The notes under the pieces were generated by a model. That model had not been told where the DNA came from and ran no database searches. It worked only from the letters and a program-made list of their open reading frames with translations. 10,014 bases of DNA, taken from positions 1 to 10,014 of the forward strand of contig JAESTW010000028.1 of assembly GCA_016763395.1 (NCBI GenBank). Reading direction: 5' to 3'. How positions within the stretch are numbered: the stretch's first letter is position 1; the number at the start of each line of letters is the position of its first letter. Made by a program: the position numbers and the translations under genes. Shown here piece by piece: positions 1 through 6,528 of this stretch. Origin of the DNA: Kofleriaceae bacterium. GTDB taxonomy: Bacteria > Myxococcota_A > Polyangia > Haliangiales > Haliangiaceae.

Positions 1-276
1 ATAAAGCGCACGGCTGTGGCGCACCGTGAGATGAAAGCCGTCATTATCGCTGTTCAGCTGGGTTGACATGTCGGGAACGTCGAGTGAGAAATTTCCCAAT
101 CCAAAGCGCCAACCCGGCAACCCCGAGAAGGCCGCTCCCAGTTGAATGCCATAGCCACCGAGAGCAAAGGGCAGCGGATCTACTTCGGCATGAAGCGTCA
201 CCTCGCTGCTCGCCACCGAAGAGTTGGTACCAACCGCCAAAAACACGATGGCTACTGCCAATCCCAATCTACGCAT
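1..276 (-). CDS. Exported protein of unknown function, possible outer-membrane beta-barrel, N-terminal part only
   Basis: The minus strand is open from an ATG at 276-274 to the left edge, giving 92 codons with no stop. The protein begins MRRLGLAVAIVFLAVG, a positively charged end followed by a hydrophobic stretch. It then reads through a small, polar region (TNSSVASSE) that fits signal peptidase cleavage near residues 20-25. The visible mature part is rich in aromatic and glycine residues in alternating strands (LPFALGGYGIQLGAAF, GLPGWRFGLGNFSLDVPD), which suggests a beta-rich or outer-membrane barrel protein. The remainder lies outside the window, so the family cannot be settled. No clear Shine-Dalgarno precedes the ATG. 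The LysR gene lies 74 bp upstream on the same strand, so the two may be co-transcribed. The coding call is firm from the signal peptide and composition; the barrel assignment is inference. Confidence 0.72.
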   Translation of the reverse strand, partial: MRRLGLAVAIVFLAVGTNSSVASSEVTLHAEVDPLPFALGGYGIQLGAAFSGLPGWRFGLGNFSLDVPDMSTQLNSDNDGFHLTVRHSRALY

Positions 277-350
277 GGCGGGATAATAGCAGACGCCGGT
301 TGGCAAGCGAGGCACTACACGGAATTTGATCGGGTCTTTCTTCCTCCAAT

Positions 351-1262
351 CTAGCCTTGTTGTCCCGCGCGAGCCACACAGTCAGAAAACCATCGAAGGG
401 CTGGATCTCGGCCACGAATTTTACTGGTAATTCTATAGACCCTAAATGGCGGCACTTCGATCGGCGGTTTGAATATTCGCAGCGGTAGTCGCTCCACCAT
501 GACCTCAGCCAGACGAGCCGGCAAGGTCAAAACACAGTTGGTGTGTGCAACAATCTCTGGTGCACTGAGAAAATATCGAGTCGAGACCAATACGTGACGA
601 GAGAGTCCCATGCCGCTCAATACATCATCGACAATCCCGGGCCCTCGTCCGGGCGCAATCAAGATATGCGGCATCGAGAGGTATTTCTTCATTGTGAGTC
701 GAGTCTTGACAGCTGGATGTTCCTTTCGGAGCATACACACAAGATGATCTTCGTACAGTAAATCGAGTACAAGCCCAGCCGTCGAGCCGCTAGGCTTGAG
801 CCCCAGGACCATGTCCACACTTCCACGCTGGAGTCTCTCGAGGTCAGCATCCAATCCCCGTGACTCAATCGCAAGATGAATATGCGGCGCCTCTGTTTCC
901 AGAATTTGTACGAGAGCGGGGAGAAGACTAATCGCCACTTCGTCATTGGTAGCGAGAGTAAATCGTCGCTTGGATTTCTCGGGAGAAAAGCACGGCGCGG
1001 CCAGTACACCACCGGCCAAGGTCTCCAATGCCAACGCCACAACCGACTCAAGCTCAACCGCGCGTGGAGTAGGCGCCATGCCACGCGCTGTCCGAACAAA
1101 AAGCGGGTCATCCAACACAATACGCAACTCTCGCAACGCATGACTTACAGCAGATTGGGTCACGCCTAGTTCCACAGCTGCCTTGGTCACAGAGTTGGTT
1201 CGCAAAAGAGATGCAAGGACTGGAAAGAGGTTCAGATTGATATGCGAGAGCGCTGCTACCAT
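351..1262 (-). CDS. LysR-family transcriptional regulator
   Basis: This 303-residue protein has the length and layout of a LysR-type regulator. The N-terminal winged helix-turn-helix spans about residues 9-67 (NLNLFPVLASLLRTNSVT, then AAVELGVTQSAVSHALRELR and DDPLFVRTARGMAPTPRA), which is the canonical pattern. A helical linker follows, then a periplasmic-binding-protein-like effector domain from about residue 95 (RRFTLATNDEVAISLLPAL) to about 295. The ATG at 1262-1260 places the HTH at the usual distance from the N-terminus. The gene is divergent from the metallo-beta-lactamase-fold gene at 1369, the standard arrangement for LysR regulators that control a neighbour and themselves. The intergenic spacer holds phased dyad elements. 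The effector is not predictable from sequence. Confidence 0.95.
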   Translation of the reverse strand: MVAALSHINLNLFPVLASLLRTNSVTKAAVELGVTQSAVSHALRELRIVLDDPLFVRTARGMAPTPRAVELESVVALALETLAGGVLAAPCFSPEKSKRRFTLATNDEVAISLLPALVQILETEAPHIHLAIESRGLDADLERLQRGSVDMVLGLKPSGSTAGLVLDLLYEDHLVCMLRKEHPAVKTRLTMKKYLSMPHILIAPGRGPGIVDDVLSGMGLSRHVLVSTRYFLSAPEIVAHTNCVLTLPARLAEVMVERLPLRIFKPPIEVPPFRVYRITSKIRGRDPALRWFSDCVARAGQQG

Positions 1263-1263
1263 A

Positions 1264-1297
1264 ATGAAAGTATCTCATAAGTCTATGACAACTATGA
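1264..1297. promoter_or_regulatory. Putative LysR operator: phased ATGA/TCAT elements
   Basis: Immediately upstream of the LysR start lies ATGA-N7-TCAT (1264-1278), which contains a T-N11-A dyad (1265-1277) of the LysR-box type. It overlaps a second inverted repeat, TCATA-AGTC-TATGA (1275-1288). A further direct copy of CTATGA follows (1283-1288 and 1292-1297). The elements recur every 9-11 bp, about one helical turn, as expected for a LysR tetramer lying along one face of the DNA. Binding is inferred, not shown. Confidence 0.5.
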
Positions 1298-1334
1298 ATT
1301 TGTTTTCCTCTCGCCTCGGGTGCATATCTGTTTC

Positions 1335-1348
1335 AGCGCACAAGCGCT
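1335..1348 (+). promoter_or_regulatory. Small leader hairpin before the metallo-hydrolase gene
   Basis: AGCGC (1335-1339) and GCGCT (1344-1348) are perfect inverted repeats around an ACAA loop. The stem ends 10 nt before the ribosome binding site of the 1369 gene, so it would sit in the mRNA leader if transcription starts upstream. A role in translation or mRNA stability is possible, but a 5-bp stem can also arise by chance. Confidence 0.25.
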
Positions 1349-1357
1349 CACTAAAAA

Positions 1358-1363
1358 AAGGAA
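1358..1363 (+). promoter_or_regulatory. Ribosome binding site fixing the start at 1369
   Basis: AAGGAA lies 5 nt before the ATG at 1369. The frame is open further upstream, to a GTG at 1183, but that extension overlaps the divergent LysR gene and would bury the signal peptide. This site therefore supports 1369 as the true start. Confidence 0.75.
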
Positions 1364-1368
1364 CTCAA

Positions 1369-2283
1369 ATGCACATCTCACAAACGATCGTCTTGTCCGC
1401 CCTACTTCTTGGTGCCTGTGGTGCCAGCGAGCCCACACCGAGTGGGACGGCTCCATCAGAACCGGAATCCAGCGTTCCGCAGCAACCAAACTTAAGTTAT
1501 CGAGTCTTCACAGGAGATGAAAAGGGCTTCTACGCCACATCTACACTGATAGAGGGTGAATCCGAAGCCATTTTAATCGATGCCCAGTTCAACTTGGCCA
1601 ATGGTCAGCGCCTCGCTGACTGGATTGCCCTGAGCCATAAATCACTGGCTGCCATTTACATTACACACGCTCATCCAGACCATTACTTTGGGGTTGAAAA
1701 GGTACTTGAGAAATTCCCTGGTACTCCTATTTTTGCCAACCGCGACGTTGTCGACTCTATGCGTACGCTCGCTCCGGGGAAGCTGGCCTACTGGGGGCCC
1801 ATTTACGGCGACGACCTCACAACCTCTCCCCCCCTTCCCAAACCACTCACCCGCTCCTACTTTGAGCTTGGCCAACATCGTCTGAATATCATTGAACTAG
1901 ATCAGGCAGATTCGGAGCACGCTAGTGCCGTACATGTCCCTGCTCTCGATCTTCTAGTTGCTGGCGATCTGGTCTTTAGTGGAGTTCATGCTTGGGTTGC
2001 CGACACACCCAAAGCCTCCGACCAACAGGCGTGGATACACACATTAGAAAAAATACTAGATCTACATGCGGTTGCTGTCGTACCTGGCCACCGAAGCCCT
2101 GGGCGACTCGAAGACCCGATCGCAATCGGCGAAACTCTCTCCTACTTGCGCGACTTCGCACGTCTCCGGGCCGTTCATAATTCTCCCAGTGCACTCACAG
2201 AAGCAATGTTGACCCTCCATGGCAACGACAAGTTGCCAATCATCCTCGAGATAGCGGCCAAAGCGAGCTTTTCCGCCCCCTAG
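1369..2283 (+). CDS. Metallo-beta-lactamase-fold hydrolase, lipoprotein
   Basis: The gene encodes 304 residues. The start at 1369 gives a lipoprotein signal peptide, MHISQTIVLSALLLGAC, with lipobox LGAC and acylated Cys17, followed by a low-complexity Ser/Pro/Glu linker to about residue 45. The metallo-beta-lactamase domain follows. Its signature HxHxDH is H100, H102, D104, H105 (ITHAHPDHYFG). Other likely metal ligands are H184 (DSEHAS), D200 (AGDLVF) and H241 (VPGHRSPG), so the dinuclear zinc site looks complete. The fold covers beta-lactamases, lactonases and thioesterases, and substrate cannot be assigned from sequence. The protein would act in the periplasm or on the outer membrane. It is divergent from the LysR regulator, its likely controller, and 45 bp upstream of another lipoprotein gene, probably in one operon. 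Beta-lactam resistance should not be assumed. Confidence 0.9.
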   Translation: MHISQTIVLSALLLGACGASEPTPSGTAPSEPESSVPQQPNLSYRVFTGDEKGFYATSTLIEGESEAILIDAQFNLANGQRLADWIALSHKSLAAIYITHAHPDHYFGVEKVLEKFPGTPIFANRDVVDSMRTLAPGKLAYWGPIYGDDLTTSPPLPKPLTRSYFELGQHRLNIIELDQADSEHASAVHVPALDLLVAGDLVFSGVHAWVADTPKASDQQAWIHTLEKILDLHAVAVVPGHRSPGRLEDPIAIGETLSYLRDFARLRAVHNSPSALTEAMLTLHGNDKLPIILEIAAKASFSAP

Positions 2284-2328
2284 TCTGTGCGACAACGGCG
2301 AAGACGAGGACTCTCCTCTCTAAACGCT

Positions 2329-2940
2329 ATGCAAGATAAACTAGTCAATGCCCTCCTTCTCGCCAGCCTCAGCTTCCCTGCCTGCGGGGGTGGAGGAGGA
2401 GATGACGGAGGTGATGGCGCTGGTGCTGATGCAGGCACCGCCACTGACGCGAGACAAGACCTCTCCCCCGATAGCGGTGGTGAGGTCGATCCGGACGCCG
2501 GTCCGACTGAAACATCTCTCAATTCCACTCTCACTTCCGATTGCGGCGCCACACTCCAGGGACGCGCCATCGTCAATTTCAACGGCAATCTGGGCATCTC
2601 CTTCACCGAAGACAGCGGCGCATTCACGTTCCTAGGTTCCATCCAATTCGAACTCCCCTCGGGCTTCACAGGCTCTGTGAACAATCCAGAAGGTTGGGAT
2701 GGCCAAAGTGAGCGCCACGTCATTGCCGCTTCCAACACAAGCTTCACCACCCATGGCAATCACTGTTGGTTCGATACGTCACCGTCCAATCCAGGCTCCG
2801 TCACCATCTCCGACTATCGTCCCAATGAAGGCATTGTCAAAGCTACGTTCAACGGATTGCAGCTCAAGAGCTGCGTTGGCGCTTCAGTGTGTACGATCAA
2901 TGGATCGATTGAAACCACCGGACAAGGCGTCTTTGACTGA
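2329..2940 (+). CDS. Lipoprotein of unknown function with Gly/Asp-rich linker
   Basis: From the ATG at 2329 the product is 203 residues. A GTG at 2287 is in frame but would add an Arg-rich stretch ahead of the signal peptide, so 2329 is preferred despite a weak ribosome binding site. Residues 1-19 form a signal ending SFPAC (acylated Cys19). A Gly/Asp/Ala-rich linker runs to about residue 60 (GGGGGDDGGDGAGADAG and more), a style common in myxobacterial surface lipoproteins. The C-terminal 140 residues look beta-rich (AIVNFNGNLGISF, GAFTFLGSIQFELP) and contain four cysteines, C72, C146, C182 and C188, possibly two disulfides. No known domain was recognised. It follows the metallo-hydrolase gene by 45 bp on the same strand and is probably co-transcribed with it. 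Confidence 0.82.
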   Translation: MQDKLVNALLLASLSFPACGGGGGDDGGDGAGADAGTATDARQDLSPDSGGEVDPDAGPTETSLNSTLTSDCGATLQGRAIVNFNGNLGISFTEDSGAFTFLGSIQFELPSGFTGSVNNPEGWDGQSERHVIAASNTSFTTHGNHCWFDTSPSNPGSVTISDYRPNEGIVKATFNGLQLKSCVGASVCTINGSIETTGQGVFD

Positions 2941-2983
2941 GAATAGTACTTACATCGGAGCCGCGGCCGACCAATGAACCAGG

Positions 2984-3010
2984 GCCTACCAAGATAGGCA
3001 GGCGAGCCTA
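2984..3010. terminator. Alternating hairpin between convergent genes
   Basis: Three arms, GCCTA (2984-2988), TAGGC (2995-2999) and GCCTA (3006-3010), are each separated by 6 nt. The middle arm can pair with either flank, giving two mutually exclusive 5-bp hairpins. The element lies in the 92-bp gap where the plus-strand lipoprotein gene and the minus-strand LRR gene converge. Neither strand has a good U-tract, so intrinsic termination is uncertain. Confidence 0.4.
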
Positions 3011-3032
3011 AAAGATGATTGGCGGTCTAGGT

Positions 3033-5627
3033 TCACGCTCTTGTCGCGGCTGCGTACCCCTTTTTCTCTTTGCTTTTGGTAAGGCGCAGCGCGTCTTTGA
3101 GTGCGGCGGCTTCATCGGCAAACTCTTTGGTCTTGCTAGAGCCATTGCTGCCGATCTTTCCGTACACCACCGTGTGACTGCTACCCGACACTGTCACTTG
3201 CCAAAACTTTGATGATTTCTCGTCAACAAATTCCAGGTAGGTGGTGTTTGTATCCTCTTCTTGCGACTCATCATCATCGTCGTCTTCCTCTTTTTTAAAG
3301 TCTCGCAAAGAAGCGAGAAAGAGGTCAAAATTGGCGTGAATTTTCGCGGGGCTGCCATCATGAGTCCAAAGGAAGACCGCGTTGTTTGGATCATCGATAT
3401 CCACCAAGAAAATTTCTTCGCAGTAGGAATCTCTCTCAACGTCTTCGCATCCCTTATAACCAAAGTCCAAAATTGCCAACGGCTTGAGGCCTCCCTCTTC
3501 ACTGTTCAGAATCGCGCTCTCAAGAGTATCTTCGTCCTCGTTTTCGTCCTCGAAATCTCCGTCGCGAAAGTCGTCGAGCCAATCGAAATCGCCCATCGAT
3601 TCGAGCAGACTCTCGGGAGTATCGAAATCCAAGGGGAATGAATAACTATGTTTGGCATCCTCTTTTCCGGACAGCGTTTTATAGTGACCACTATCCATGA
3701 ACTCCTGGTAACTCATTTTGAGTTCCACTTTATCTTGCCGACCTGCCATGGCTGCCGTGACTTTCTTCTTATTGGCGGTCGAAACCTTGCAATCGTCACA
3801 CTCGAATACTTCTAGTGACGCAACTTCTTCCAGAACACTGATATCCTTCAAGTCGCAACAATCTTCCAATCTAACCACCCGGAGCCCGCTCATCTCCTTC
3901 ATTCCTGGAGGCAAAGATTTAACCTTTTGTACGTTGTCCATCTTGAGTTCCACCAATGCCTTCATCTCGCCGATGACGGCAATATCAGCCAAGGAATCCA
4001 TCTCGCTAAGCTCAAGAATCTGCAGGGCGCCCAAGGTTGCCATTCCCTCTGGCAGGGCCTTTAGTGATTCGCAGTACATCATCTCCACATGTCGTAAGTT
4101 AGGCATATCTCTTAGCTCCGAGATATCTTTCAATTCGTCCAAGAAGCTCAGTTTAAGCGTCTGGAGTCCCTTCGCCTCACTCAGACCTATGGGCAGCGCT
4201 TCGAGATCGTCTGCACCTTTAATGGTGAGTTTCTCAAGTAGAGGCGACGCACTAATATTGCCAAAATCGATGATTCCTTCGATATCAGTAATCCACAAGG
4301 TCTTGAGTTTGGGCATTGCCGGCAAACTAAAATCATGCTGTCCGATATTGAGTTCTTCCAATTCACCAAAGTTGGTGAGATACGCATCGTCCCCTTTGTC
4401 GCGATAGACACTGAGCGTCTTGAGCCCGCCCAACTCCACAGGCAGTGCCTCAAAAGAGCAATCCTTGAGCATGAGCTCCTCAAGGGCTGTGAGTGTCGAG
4501 AGAAAGCCGACCTCCGCCGATTCAGAGGTAAGCACCAGTTTCTTCAGGCCCGTTAGTGTTCCCATCGAGTCGGGAAAACTGCTCAGCTTGGAGTAAAAGG
4601 TAAGTTCTTCGGGGCCTGGTAAATCTCGTAGACCCGAAACATCAGTCAAATTATCATTCAGCGAAATATCGAGTTTCTTAAGAGCTTTCAACGTTGAAAA
4701 CGAAGCAGGTATCTTGCGAAGATCACAACTATGCAAATCTAGTTCTTCTAACACTGGCAGGTCTTTCAGTGCGTCAATATCCGCAAGTGATTTATTGGAC
4801 GTGAGCTTGAGTACTTTGAGCTTTTTTAGCTCACTGAAGCCCGCCGGCAACGCCTCTATGCCGGCGCCAACGATCCACAGTTCTTCCAGCCCCTGTAGAT
4901 TGCCTATGTTTTTCATGCCCTCGAGTTTGTCACCGCGTTCCCCACGAAGGTGTAAGGTCAGTTTTTTCAACGCACTCAGCTCAAAGACGGCGTCCGGAAT
5001 TATCTCAATGTCCGGTGGATGCGTCATACCCAGATCTTCAAGTCCTGCGAGTTCGCCAACAACGCCAATATCCGTAAGAAAGTTGTTGTTCATGATATCC
5101 AAAAGACGAAGATGTTCGAGTTTCTTCAGTTCCTTCGGAATCTTCTTGAGCCGATTACTTGCAATAAAGAGCTCTTCCAAAAGCGGCAGCTTCTTGAGAG
5201 ACGTAATACTTGTGATGTCATTGTCGTAAAGACCTAAAACTTTTAGGCCACTGATGCTAACTACGTCATCGGGAATTTTGCGCAGGTCCAGCGACTCCAG
5301 TCCGAGGTCGACTAAATTGGGTAGAGTTTTGAGTAGGGAAAAATCCTTAATCGAATTGCCGCCTAGATGTAGTTTGCAAAGCTCTGGGAGCTCACACAAT
5401 TCTTTGGGGATGTGCCCAAGATCCATATTGCTGAGGTAGAGTTCCTCCAGTGCGGGCAATCCCGATAAAAATCCAAAGTCCGTGACCTGCGTGTTGCCGC
5501 TGAGGTCCAGTGAGGTCAAATTCGGAAAATCGCCAATGGCAGTGATGTCGCCCGATTTCGCGATAATCCCACGTACACTGGTTTTATCGTCCTGAAGAAG
5601 GGCAGCGGCGTAACTAATTTCTGACAT
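3033..5627 (-). CDS. Leucine-rich-repeat protein with SMI1/KNR4-like segment and C-terminal WGR domain
   Basis: The chosen ATG (5627-5625) gives 864 residues starting MSEISYAAALL. A TTG 51 bp upstream (5678) is in frame but lacks a ribosome binding site. No signal peptide is visible, so the protein is probably cytoplasmic. Residues 37-601 are leucine-rich repeats in about 12 two-repeat units of 38-51 residues, with a half unit at each end. One repeat of each pair has the bacterial LP type (DLRKIPASF) and the other an SDS22-like type (LTDVSGLRDLP). An acidic stretch follows (about 680-703). Residues about 712-776 resemble the C-terminal half of SMI1/KNR4 (SUKH) domains (DIDDPNNAVFLWTHDGSPAKI). 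A second acidic linker (779-791) leads to a WGR-type domain at about 795-857, with Y822-G823-K824 where W-G-R is typical (FWQV, VVYGKIGSNG, TKEFADEAAALKDA). LRRs and SUKH folds bind proteins, while WGR domains are often linked to nucleic-acid or PARP contexts. The actual role is unknown. Confidence 0.9.
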   Translation of the reverse strand: MSEISYAAALLQDDKTSVRGIIAKSGDITAIGDFPNLTSLDLSGNTQVTDFGFLSGLPALEELYLSNMDLGHIPKELCELPELCKLHLGGNSIKDFSLLKTLPNLVDLGLESLDLRKIPDDVVSISGLKVLGLYDNDITSITSLKKLPLLEELFIASNRLKKIPKELKKLEHLRLLDIMNNNFLTDIGVVGELAGLEDLGMTHPPDIEIIPDAVFELSALKKLTLHLRGERGDKLEGMKNIGNLQGLEELWIVGAGIEALPAGFSELKKLKVLKLTSNKSLADIDALKDLPVLEELDLHSCDLRKIPASFSTLKALKKLDISLNDNLTDVSGLRDLPGPEELTFYSKLSSFPDSMGTLTGLKKLVLTSESAEVGFLSTLTALEELMLKDCSFEALPVELGGLKTLSVYRDKGDDAYLTNFGELEELNIGQHDFSLPAMPKLKTLWITDIEGIIDFGNISASPLLEKLTIKGADDLEALPIGLSEAKGLQTLKLSFLDELKDISELRDMPNLRHVEMMYCESLKALPEGMATLGALQILELSEMDSLADIAVIGEMKALVELKMDNVQKVKSLPPGMKEMSGLRVVRLEDCCDLKDISVLEEVASLEVFECDDCKVSTANKKKVTAAMAGRQDKVELKMSYQEFMDSGHYKTLSGKEDAKHSYSFPLDFDTPESLLESMGDFDWLDDFRDGDFEDENEDEDTLESAILNSEEGGLKPLAILDFGYKGCEDVERDSYCEEIFLVDIDDPNNAVFLWTHDGSPAKIHANFDLFLASLRDFKKEEDDDDDESQEEDTNTTYLEFVDEKSSKFWQVTVSGSSHTVVYGKIGSNGSSKTKEFADEAAALKDALRLTKSKEKKGYAAATRA
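3825..5519 (-). repeat. Tandem leucine-rich-repeat coding array with a two-repeat period
   Basis: This stretch codes for about 25 leucine-rich repeats. The real period is the pair: each unit begins near L-x-x-LEEL and contains one (I/L)P-type turn followed by one DIS/DVS-type turn. The last three units (residues 461-601) are each 47 residues; the first two complete units are 45. Units 5 (51 residues) and 10 (38 residues) depart from the rule, suggesting local insertion and deletion. Divergence between units is high, so the array is old. Confidence 0.85.
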
Positions 5628-5699
5628 GCGCGGGATTGTAACGCTGTGGCCTGAGTTGGAACCAACCTGTGGAAACAAAAAACAGGTAAAAATGGCTAG

Positions 5700-5717
5700 T
5701 GCTTAGTTAGATAAGCA
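5700..5717. promoter_or_regulatory. Palindrome in the AT-rich divergent promoter region
   Basis: TGCTTA (5700-5705) and TAAGCA (5712-5717) are perfect 6-bp inverted repeats around GTTAGA. They lie in the 235-bp spacer between the divergent LRR and heptad-repeat genes, at the border of an AT-rich block (about 5670-5755) that probably holds the promoters. It could be an operator for either gene. No -35/-10 pair is convincing. Confidence 0.35.
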
Positions 5718-5777
5718 TCGTATTCTTAGTATTTTTCTTATTCTAATTTTGGTTTCCGGTTGCCGGTCAGTCGCCGA

Positions 5778-5818
5778 GGAGTGGGTAGGAGTCGGGTAAG
5801 TGTAGGAGTAACCGGAGT
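5778..5818 (+). repeat. Cluster of four GGAGT motifs
   Basis: GGAGT occurs at 5778, 5788, 5805 and 5814, two copies in the longer form TAGGAGT (5786-5792 and 5803-5809). The cluster ends 44 bp before the start of the heptad-repeat gene, too far to be its ribosome binding site, and no start codon follows any copy at useful spacing in that frame because a TAA intervenes. It may be a regulator-binding array or chance purine richness. Confidence 0.3.
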
Positions 5819-5862
5819 TAGCTCTTGCGACTGCCCCTACCGAGAGCGCACGCTGCGTCCAT

Positions 5863-6495
5863 ATGAAACTACTTCCTCTTATTGCAGCTGGTGTATTCGC
5901 ATTTTCCTTAGGAGCAGGTGGTGATGCATTCGCAGATCCACCCGAGGGTGACAACAAAGCCCGTACTTCACATCACCAAGGGAAAGGAAAAACGCGGAAA
6001 GAATTGAAGGCCAAGCGCAACAAGCTCGACAAGCGCGCTGACAAGCTCGACAAGCACGCAGACAAGCTCGAGAAACGGTCCGATCGAAAGGACGCGAAGT
6101 CTGACCGAATGGAGAAACGCGCCGATAAGTTCGCCGAGCGCGCCGAACAGTTGCGCAAAAGGGGCAACCCGAAAACGGAGAAGCGCGCAGATACGTTGGA
6201 GAAACGCGCAGAACGGCTCGACAAGAAGGCAGACCATAAAGAGAAGCGTGCGGACGTCCTGGACAAACGCTCCGAGCGGGCCAGTAAACGCTCTGATCGC
6301 GCGGAAAAACGTGCTGACAAGCTTTCCAAGCGTCTCAAGAAGCGCGAGGTTAAGTCGAACAAAAAGCAGCTTGCGAGAATACAGCGCTCTATTGAGCGGG
6401 CGAAACGTCGCGCTCAATCGCTGAAGGAACGCCGTCAGCGTCGGCGTAAGGCCCAACGTGAGCGTTTGAAGCTCGTCGGGATTGGGGCCACATAA
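5863..6495 (+). CDS. Secreted, highly basic heptad-repeat coiled-coil protein
   Basis: The gene encodes 210 residues. Residues 1-24 form a signal peptide with a likely AFA|DPP cleavage, so the product is exported. Residues 55-160 are a near-perfect heptad array of the type L-D-K-R-A-D-K, with Leu/Met/Phe at 55, 62, 69, 83, 90, 97, 112, 119, 133 and 154 and Ala or Ser four residues later. This is coiled-coil spacing. A GNP break at 101-103 with one extra residue splits it into two blocks, so it could fold as a helical hairpin. The tail (161-203) is Arg/Lys-rich. ATG 5863 is the only start after an in-frame TAA at 5809-5811. No clear ribosome binding site is visible. The frame continues as protein-like sequence after its TAA stop, so this may be a truncated form. 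It is followed by a lipoprotein gene in an apparent operon. No enzymatic motif was seen; a structural or envelope-binding role is inference. Confidence 0.85.
   Translation: MKLLPLIAAGVFAFSLGAGGDAFADPPEGDNKARTSHHQGKGKTRKELKAKRNKLDKRADKLDKHADKLEKRSDRKDAKSDRMEKRADKFAERAEQLRKRGNPKTEKRADTLEKRAERLDKKADHKEKRADVLDKRSERASKRSDRAEKRADKLSKRLKKREVKSNKKQLARIQRSIERAKRRAQSLKERRQRRRKAQRERLKLVGIGAT
6025..6342 (+). repeat. Degenerate 21-bp repeats coding for heptads
   Basis: The DNA repeats about every 21 bp with units such as GACAAGCTCGACAAGCGCGC, matching one heptad each. There are about 14 units with a register shift of one codon at the GNP break (residues 101-103). The first three units are closest to each other at the DNA level, suggesting the most recent duplication. 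The repeat also keeps the antisense frames open, which explains the long spurious reading frames on the minus strand. Confidence 0.75.
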
Positions 6496-6528
6496 CCGTT
6501 ACCGGCGCAGTTCTTTGATGGCTTTGCG

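Noticed and set aside
1183..1368. N-terminal extension of the metallo-hydrolase by 62 residues
   Set aside because: It starts at GTG inside the divergent LysR gene, has no protein-like character and would bury a good lipoprotein signal that has its own AAGGAA site at 1358-1363.
2281..2328. Metallo-hydrolase and following lipoprotein share one frame across TAG 2281-2283, suggesting another split gene
   Set aside because: The downstream part begins with its own signal peptide and lipobox, and the codons between are Arg-rich with no similarity to a linker. Shared frame is coincidence.
2287..2328. GTG start adding 14 residues to the Gly/Asp-linker lipoprotein
   Set aside because: The extra residues are Arg-rich and would spoil the signal peptide that starts cleanly at the ATG 2329.
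3718..5229. Several plus-strand open frames inside the LRR gene
   Set aside because: Serine-rich or otherwise skewed shadows of the leucine-rich repeats on the minus strand. No starts with ribosome binding sites.
5968..6456. Long open frames on the minus strand opposite the heptad-repeat gene
   Set aside because: They mirror the 21-bp repeat of the plus-strand gene, have skewed composition (runs of SARFS or leucine/arginine) and no ribosome binding site. The plus frame has a signal peptide and regular coiled-coil spacing.
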